The notes under the pieces were generated by a model. That model did no database searches. It worked only from the letters and a program-made list of their open reading frames with translations, and was not told the DNA's origin. A stretch of DNA of 39,022 nucleotides. Source: Chlamydiota bacterium. Lineage in GTDB: Bacteria; Chlamydiota; Chlamydiia; Chlamydiales; Parachlamydiaceae. The stretch lies in NCBI GenBank assembly GCA_013287465.1, contig JABDDS010000011.1, positions 1-39,022 on the forward strand. Reading direction: 5' to 3'. The translations under genes and the position numbers were made by a program. Below are positions 34,927 through 39,022 of the stretch, one piece after another (position 1 is the first letter of the stretch; each line of letters starts with the position of its first letter).

Positions 34927-35790
34927 TTATTTTTCTGCTGCATAGTGCATCAGTTCAATTCTTGTATTTGGGAATCCTTTAGCTAGGATTTGTGCTGCGT
35001 GCTCCCCTTTATTAGCCATTTCATCTGCTTGTTCCAATGTAATTAAAGAAACAACATCAGAGGCTTGATTATTTCCAGCGCCTTTCCATTGAAGTGGAAA
35101 TGGAGCCACTTCTTTACTGCCCGGAGCCGAGCGGCTCATGATCATATATTTAGTCGATTGGATGGCTTTTTCAATAGCACTTGCAGAATTAATCGCCACA
35201 AATCCCTGATACCCCTCTTCCTCTGCGCCGACATTCCAGTACTCGCTAGGCGAATTCTCTATATTGTAATAGGCTTCTGTACGCGCAGCTATTGCTGCAG
35301 CGGCTAAAGCCTCTGGAGCCAACGGTCTACGAAACTGATGCGAGAGAGTGGCTGAAAGATATTCTTCAATCGAAACTTGATTGACAACACTGATAGCGCC
35401 TCCGATGTCATACACATAAATAGGTCCATGGTACTCGATTCCATCCACCATAATCGTCGAAGCTTCTTCATCAGGGACGATCATCAGCTGGTAAATACCT
35501 GGAAATTCTTCTCCCCATTTAATCCCGTCATTAGTCGCCTGAACGAATTTGCGTTTCCCGATAAAACGGGTGGTAATGTGATCTCCTGTATGTGGATCAA
35601 ATAGCTTGTATTTGCCTTTAACTTCTACAACAGCCCCTACCTTGTCATGAGCGACTAGGACTTTTATTTTTGGAGGCGTTGGCTCTGTCGGTTTACGAAA
35701 AAAATCTGAAACTGTATCTATCAATCCAGCTTCCACAGGCGCTGCGAGTGGAGAGAGGGCTAGCACGAGAGTTAATAGTTGTATCATCAT
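34927..35790 (-). CDS. SpoIID/LytB-domain protein, peptidoglycan-related
   Basis: 287 residues with a signal peptide (MMIQLLTLVLALSPLAAPVEA). SpoIID-domain features: the early strand region with VVEVKGKYKLFDPHTG, VNQVSIEEYLSATLS (family 'V..EEYL.GVV') and PEALAAAAIAARTEAYY (family 'EALKAQAIAARTYA'). In other bacteria SpoIID is a lytic transglycosylase; chlamydiae use a homologue in septal peptidoglycan remodelling. The glutamate of the family's '(A/S)EMP' that follows EEYL is missing: the stretch here reads SHQFRRPLAPEAL. The domain may therefore bind glycan without standard catalysis, or use another acid. Last gene of the transporter-ruvB-spoIID unit. Confidence 0.8.
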   Translation of the reverse strand: MMIQLLTLVLALSPLAAPVEAGLIDTVSDFFRKPTEPTPPKIKVLVAHDKVGAVVEVKGKYKLFDPHTGDHITTRFIGKRKFVQATNDGIKWGEEFPGIYQLMIVPDEEASTIMVDGIEYHGPIYVYDIGGAISVVNQVSIEEYLSATLSHQFRRPLAPEALAAAAIAARTEAYYNIENSPSEYWNVGAEEEGYQGFVAINSASAIEKAIQSTKYMIMSRSAPGSKEVAPFPLQWKGAGNNQASDVVSLITLEQADEMANKGEHAAQILAKGFPNTRIELMHYAAEK

Positions 35791-35827
35791 ATTAAGTTAC
35801 TCCGTTAAAAATATTTATAAAATTCGA

Positions 35828-36817
35828 TTATATTCTTCCCATGTGTTGGTATGCCTGAGCAGTCAATTCCCGACCACGAGGCGTCCTTTTTAAAAAACCT
35901 TGCATCACTAGGTAAGGTTCATGCACTTCTTCAATTGTCGAAGATTCCTCTCCTACGGCGGCGGCGATTGCATTTAAACCTGCTGGTCCTCCCTGATAAT
36001 GATCTATAAGCACCTCTAGAATGCGTTTATCCATCTCATCAAGGCCTTTCTCATCAATTGATAGCATATTAAGAGCTCGGTTAGCAACGTCTTTGTCGAT
36101 GACATTACCAGTATGCATCTGAGCGAAGTCGCGCACCCAACGCAACAAGTTGATTGCCACACGTGGGGTGCCGCGTGAACGGGAGGCTATCTCCATGGCT
36201 GCAACTGGATCTAAGGTGAGGTTGAGAATACATCCTGTTCGCTGTAAAATTTTGGCAATGAGTTGCGGTTCGTAGTAGTCGAGTCGACAGGTAAATCCAA
36301 AGCGAGAACGAAGTGGAGCAGAAAGCAACCCCACGCGCGTTGTCGCTCCAACCAATGTGAATTTATTTAGCTTTACCTGCACGCTACGAGCGCTTGGTCC
36401 GCTGTCGAGCATGATATCAAGCACAAAATCTTCCATAGCCGGATATAAATATTCTTCAACGGAGCGGTTTAAACGGTGAATTTCATCGATAAACAAAATA
36501 TCTCCCGTCTGGAGGTGGGTCAGAATGCCGGCGAGATCGCCTGCTTTTTCAATGACAGCTCCCGAAGTCACGACGATTTTACTGCCCATCGATTTTGCCA
36601 GGATATTAGCTAAAGTCGTTTTGCCAAGACCTGGTGGACCACTAAACAGACAATGTCCAAGAGGTTCGCTGCGTATTTTGGCAGCACCAATGATCACTTC
36701 GAGGCGTTCAAGAATTGAATCTTGACCCAAAAAATCCTTTAACGATTGTGGTCTAAGCGGTATTTCAAATGACTCATCTTCTTTCGACAGTGATGATTCA
36801 ATAAACGTTTTATTCAT
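35828..36817 (-). CDS. ruvB: Holliday junction branch migration helicase RuvB
   Basis: 329 residues, AAA+ motor working with RuvA and RuvC. LRPQSLKDFLGQ at the start, Walker A FSGPPGLGKTTLANILA (about residues 59-75), Walker B ILFIDEIHRLNR, sensor GATTRVGLLSAPLRSRFG and the winged-helix end QGGPAGLNAIAAAVGEE and QGFLKRTPRGRELT are all present. It lies 14 bases after the transporter gene and 37 before spoIID. Confidence 0.97.
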   Translation of the reverse strand: MNKTFIESSLSKEDESFEIPLRPQSLKDFLGQDSILERLEVIIGAAKIRSEPLGHCLFSGPPGLGKTTLANILAKSMGSKIVVTSGAVIEKAGDLAGILTHLQTGDILFIDEIHRLNRSVEEYLYPAMEDFVLDIMLDSGPSARSVQVKLNKFTLVGATTRVGLLSAPLRSRFGFTCRLDYYEPQLIAKILQRTGCILNLTLDPVAAMEIASRSRGTPRVAINLLRWVRDFAQMHTGNVIDKDVANRALNMLSIDEKGLDEMDKRILEVLIDHYQGGPAGLNAIAAAVGEESSTIEEVHEPYLVMQGFLKRTPRGRELTAQAYQHMGRI

Positions 36818-36831
36818 ATTGATTGCTTTTC

Positions 36832-38190
36832 CTAAGCAAAAAGGCCTAATGCATTTAAAAATACAAGAACGATGAGCGCGGGTGCCGTATATTTAAAACA
36901 GACTAAAAAGTAGCGGTCGAGCCATCGATTCCGACTAAACACATCTTCAGCACCATCCTTAAGCTGGATAAGAGCATGTCTAGCCCCCCAGTACCAACCA
37001 ACGAGCAACACTGCACACAGTCCACCCACCGGAATGAGGAATCCAGTTGCGAGGAAGTCCATTGCATTGATGATAGACATTCCAGCAAAGGTATAATCTT
37101 TCAACACACTATACGATAACGCAGCAGGAATTCCCAGCAAAAAAGCACCGAGACCGCAAATTAATACCGCGGGCTTCCGTTTCCATCCCCACTCATCGAT
37201 CAAGTAGGCAACCGTCGGTTCCATCGCTGATATTTCAGATGTTAGAGCAGCTAGTACGACGAGGAGGAAAAATAGCACTGCGATCCCATGTCCCCACTGC
37301 ACTTGACTGAAGACCCAAGGGAGGGTATTAAAAATCAGGGCGGGACCTGAATCTGGTTCTATTCCGACTGAAAACACGATGGTGAATACAATAATAGCGG
37401 AGAGAAGAGAGACGACTGTATCCATAATGACAACAGGAACACAGCTAGCTAATAAATTCTCGTGGCGTCCCAAGTAACTACCGTATGTCACCATGGTACC
37501 CTGTCCGAGGCTCAACGTAAAAAACGCCTGTCCTAACGCCATTAAAAAAGCTTGAGGAGTCAATGCACTCCAATCTGGGGTCAGTAAAAAGAGTAGTCCC
37601 TCGCCTGCGTTATTTAAAGTCAGCCCATGAATTGCCAGCACAATTAAGACACCAAACAACATTGGCATCATGATTTTATTTCCCCGTTCAATCCCCTTAC
37701 GCACTCCGAAAAGAAGGACGAGAGTACAAATGCATAGGAACAAAAAGTGGAACGAAAGTCCCCATAGAGGGTGGCTAATCAGCGCCTGATGATGTTCTGC
37801 GACAGCCTCTGTGTTTGGAAATGAAGAGATGTGGCCACCAACCGCCTCGAATAAATAACCGAGAATCCAACCTGCAATGGCACTGTAAAAAGCGCTGACG
37901 AAAAAACCCGTGGCGATGGTGAATTTGCCGGCCCATCCCCAAGGGGCACTGCCTAGTTTTTTAAACGCCCCTGCTGGACTCGTTTGGGTTGTACGGCCAA
38001 TGAGAATTTCGGACATAAAAACAGGAAATCCAATGAGAAACAAGCATAGCAAATAGACGATGATAAATGCAGCTCCCCCATTTTGACCAACAATGTAAGG
38101 GAAACGCCAGATATTGGCCAAACCAACAGCAGAACCGGCAACAGCAAAGATAAATCCAATGCGCGATCCCCACGCTCCTCTAAGAGTCAT
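36832..38190 (-). CDS. Sodium-dependent transporter of the NSS (SNF) family
   Basis: 452 residues, about 11-12 hydrophobic helices. It begins with WGSRIGFIFAVAGSAVGLANIWRFPYIVGQNGGAAFIIVYL, the LeuT-fold TM1 signature with the Na+/substrate-binding 'GNxWRFPY'-like residues, and shows GQAFFTLSLGQGTMVTYGSYL for TM6-7. Imports a neutral amino acid or similar solute with Na+; substrate not predictable. Chlamydiae rely on host amino acids. Shine-Dalgarno GGGGGGAAGC and a near-ideal promoter precede it. Confidence 0.93.
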   Translation of the reverse strand: MTLRGAWGSRIGFIFAVAGSAVGLANIWRFPYIVGQNGGAAFIIVYLLCLFLIGFPVFMSEILIGRTTQTSPAGAFKKLGSAPWGWAGKFTIATGFFVSAFYSAIAGWILGYLFEAVGGHISSFPNTEAVAEHHQALISHPLWGLSFHFLFLCICTLVLLFGVRKGIERGNKIMMPMLFGVLIVLAIHGLTLNNAGEGLLFLLTPDWSALTPQAFLMALGQAFFTLSLGQGTMVTYGSYLGRHENLLASCVPVVIMDTVVSLLSAIIVFTIVFSVGIEPDSGPALIFNTLPWVFSQVQWGHGIAVLFFLLVVLAALTSEISAMEPTVAYLIDEWGWKRKPAVLICGLGAFLLGIPAALSYSVLKDYTFAGMSIINAMDFLATGFLIPVGGLCAVLLVGWYWGARHALIQLKDGAEDVFSRNRWLDRYFLVCFKYTAPALIVLVFLNALGLFA

Positions 38191-38225
38191 AATAAGCTTC
38201 CCCCCGTTCTCCTCTAATTGGCATG

Positions 38226-38254
38226 AGTATAAATAAGGGGGAAGATAAGATCAA
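38226..38254 (-). promoter_or_regulatory. Promoter of the transporter-ruvB-spoIID unit
   Basis: On the minus strand TTGATC (38254-38249) and TATACT (38231-38226) with 17-base spacer. The leader is about 30 bases long. Confidence 0.65.
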
Positions 38255-38331
38255 TCGGAAATCACAAAAGAATGGGGAGCTGGCTTGGACGGCACAAAAT
38301 GCCACCCCAACCCAACCCCAATATGACAATA

Positions 38332-38814
38332 TTATTTAGATTGCAACATTGCGTAGCCCATATTAGCTACTCCTACAGCGATGCTAACGACTCCCAGGGT
38401 AATTAAAGCAATTTTACACCTTTGCTTCCCTTCATAATTTTTTACAATACCTGAACGAGAGTCTGTCTGTATTGAAGTCCTTCTTATCTTGCGCTTCATC
38501 ACTGGTTTTGCCACACTGCACTGTCTTTTGGCTAATATAATGGTCGCTATTCCCGCGGCAATTAAAGCTCCCCCAGTTTTAAACTCAGCATTACAATTAG
38601 GATTATTTAAACAAGGCTCGACATATTGTTTTAAAGAATTTATTTGTCTCCCCCCAGATGCCAATAATGAGTTTCCTCCGTCTGCAACCCAAGATTTCCA
38701 CCCAGATACAGATGTTCCAATACTGTCATAGCCTGCATTAGCCGACTCTCTAACATAGCTTACAAACTGGCTCCCATATGTGACCAAATTAGTTCCAAAT
38801 GCATATAAACCCAT
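38332..38814 (-). CDS. Hypothetical protein with two hydrophobic segments, second candidate Inc-like protein
   Basis: 160 residues, no signal peptide. The N-terminal 75 residues are polar and amphipathic (YGSQFVSYVRESANAGYDSI). Hydrophobic segment 1 is about residues 80-96 (GGALIAAGIATIILA), followed by a basic linker (KPVMKRKIRRTS, KNYEGKQRCK). Segment 2 is about 133-157 (IALITLGVVSIAVGVANMGYAM). Segment 2 resembles the second hydrophobic segment of the protein at 7057-7716 (both read V-V-x-x-x-(G/A)-hydrophobic-G-V-x-N). The two may belong to one lineage-specific family. GGAGG 6 bases before the ATG and a good promoter support expression. Function unknown. Confidence 0.65.
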   Translation of the reverse strand: MGLYAFGTNLVTYGSQFVSYVRESANAGYDSIGTSVSGWKSWVADGGNSLLASGGRQINSLKQYVEPCLNNPNCNAEFKTGGALIAAGIATIILAKRQCSVAKPVMKRKIRRTSIQTDSRSGIVKNYEGKQRCKIALITLGVVSIAVGVANMGYAMLQSK

Positions 38815-38858
38815 AAAAAACCTCCAAATTATTATTTATTTCACAACAAAAAAAAATG

Positions 38859-38886
38859 ATTATATCATAGAAACATTTTTTTACAA
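38859..38886 (-). promoter_or_regulatory. Promoter of the second Inc-like gene
   Basis: Minus strand: TTGTAA (38886-38881), 16-base spacer with an A-tract, TATAAT (38864-38859). The predicted leader is about 40 bases with GGAGG near its end. Confidence 0.6.
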
Positions 38887-38931
38887 CTCTAAATTAACAC
38901 TCTAAATTAACGATTAACACTCTAAATTAAC
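38886..38931. repeat. 13-base direct repeat ACTCTAAATTAAC, three copies
   Basis: Copies at 38886-38898, 38899-38911 and 38919-38931, the last two separated by GATTAAC. They lie directly upstream of the -35 box of the second Inc-like gene, where an activator or repressor could bind, or they are a simple slippage product. Confidence 0.85.
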
Positions 38932-38947
38932 GGGAATTAACAGGAGT

Positions 38948-39022
38948 GAGGGTCAGGCCTGCAAGTCTGCAAGTTAATCGTGGTAGTAGTGGGGGTCAGG
39001 CTCTCATTATTAACTTGCAGAC
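38948..39022. repeat. Start of another fold-back element with GGGTCAGGC cores, cut by the window end
   Basis: GTCTGCAAGTTAAT at 38965-38978 and its exact reverse complement at 39009-39022 (14 bases), with CTGCAAGT repeated at an 8-base step. GGGTCAGGC occurs at about 38950 and again near 38992, the same core as in 23112-23341. The element probably continues beyond the window. Confidence 0.8.

Noticed and set aside
38886-38931. Possible CRISPR-like array from regularly repeated 13-mers
   Set aside because: Units are too short, two are directly adjacent without a spacer, and no cas gene is present.

Overview
The window comes from a member of the Chlamydiota, most likely an environmental (non-Chlamydiaceae, Parachlamydiales-like) lineage. 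Three things point there. The kdsB-pyrG-ruvX-zwf-pgl block has the same gene order as in Chlamydia. A 52-codon basic protein at 24851-25009 fits the small 'signature protein' of the PVC superphylum. It lies beside ybeY and a CBS-domain membrane protein. Two small proteins with paired hydrophobic segments (7057-7716 and 38332-38814) also look like candidate inclusion-membrane or type III-secreted proteins. This placement is inferred from gene content and order, not from a phylogeny.

Layout. 140-5223 (+): tightly overlapping operon for CMP-KDO synthesis, CTP synthesis, a Holliday-junction-resolvase-like protein and the first two pentose-phosphate steps. 5324-6955 (+): tsaD and a HAD-IB phosphatase. 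7057-12073: accessory stretch with an Inc-like protein, a coiled-coil protein, a truncated csaA-like gene ending in a palindrome, a MarR-GNAT fusion, a toxin-antitoxin-like pair (small protein plus zinc-finger/HTH/Panacea protein) followed by a 39-codon coupled ORF, and a LicD-like remnant. 12145-16245 (-): pgpH-like HD phosphodiesterase, SDR and DEAD-box helicase. 16346-17957 (+): galE and an mnmM/ytqB-type methyltransferase. 17954-23084 (-): two small hypotheticals, maf, a HEAT-repeat protein and lptD. 23460-26939 (+): beta-propeller protein, two small basic proteins, ybeY, CBS/CorC protein. 26965-28474 (-): miaB and a DUF2892 protein. 28643-29510 (+): rplM-rpsI. 29686-31462 (-): msrB-msrA fusion and an SDR39U1-type epimerase. 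31968-34879 (+): mutS and a 45-codon Pro/Lys/Cys protein. 34927-38190 (-): Na+-dependent transporter, ruvB, spoIID-like. 38332-38814 (-): second Inc-like protein.

Genes that appear to work together: the envelope set (kdsB, lptD, galE, spoIID), translation and tRNA modification (tsaD, miaB, mnmM, ybeY, rplM, rpsI), DNA repair (mutS, ruvB) and oxidative protein repair (msrBA). Many upstream regions carry a sigma70-like TTGnnn-(16 to 18)-TAtaaT pattern.

The most striking non-coding feature is a set of long, near-perfect fold-back (inverted-repeat) elements between genes, at 8982-9057, 23112-23341, 29528-29655, 31533-31859 and 34498-34609, with partial copies elsewhere. Their sequences differ but share one architecture: short words repeated every 8 to 9 bases, arms of 34 to about 105 bases, and ends that sit close to gene ends. 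One abuts a truncated csaA-like gene and another begins at the mutS stop codon. Other points worth a second look are a predicted leaderless mutS transcript, the toxin-antitoxin-like locus with an operator-like palindrome inside its promoter, and loss of the usual catalytic glutamate in the SpoIID-like protein. No rRNA, tRNA, CRISPR array or intact transposase gene was seen.
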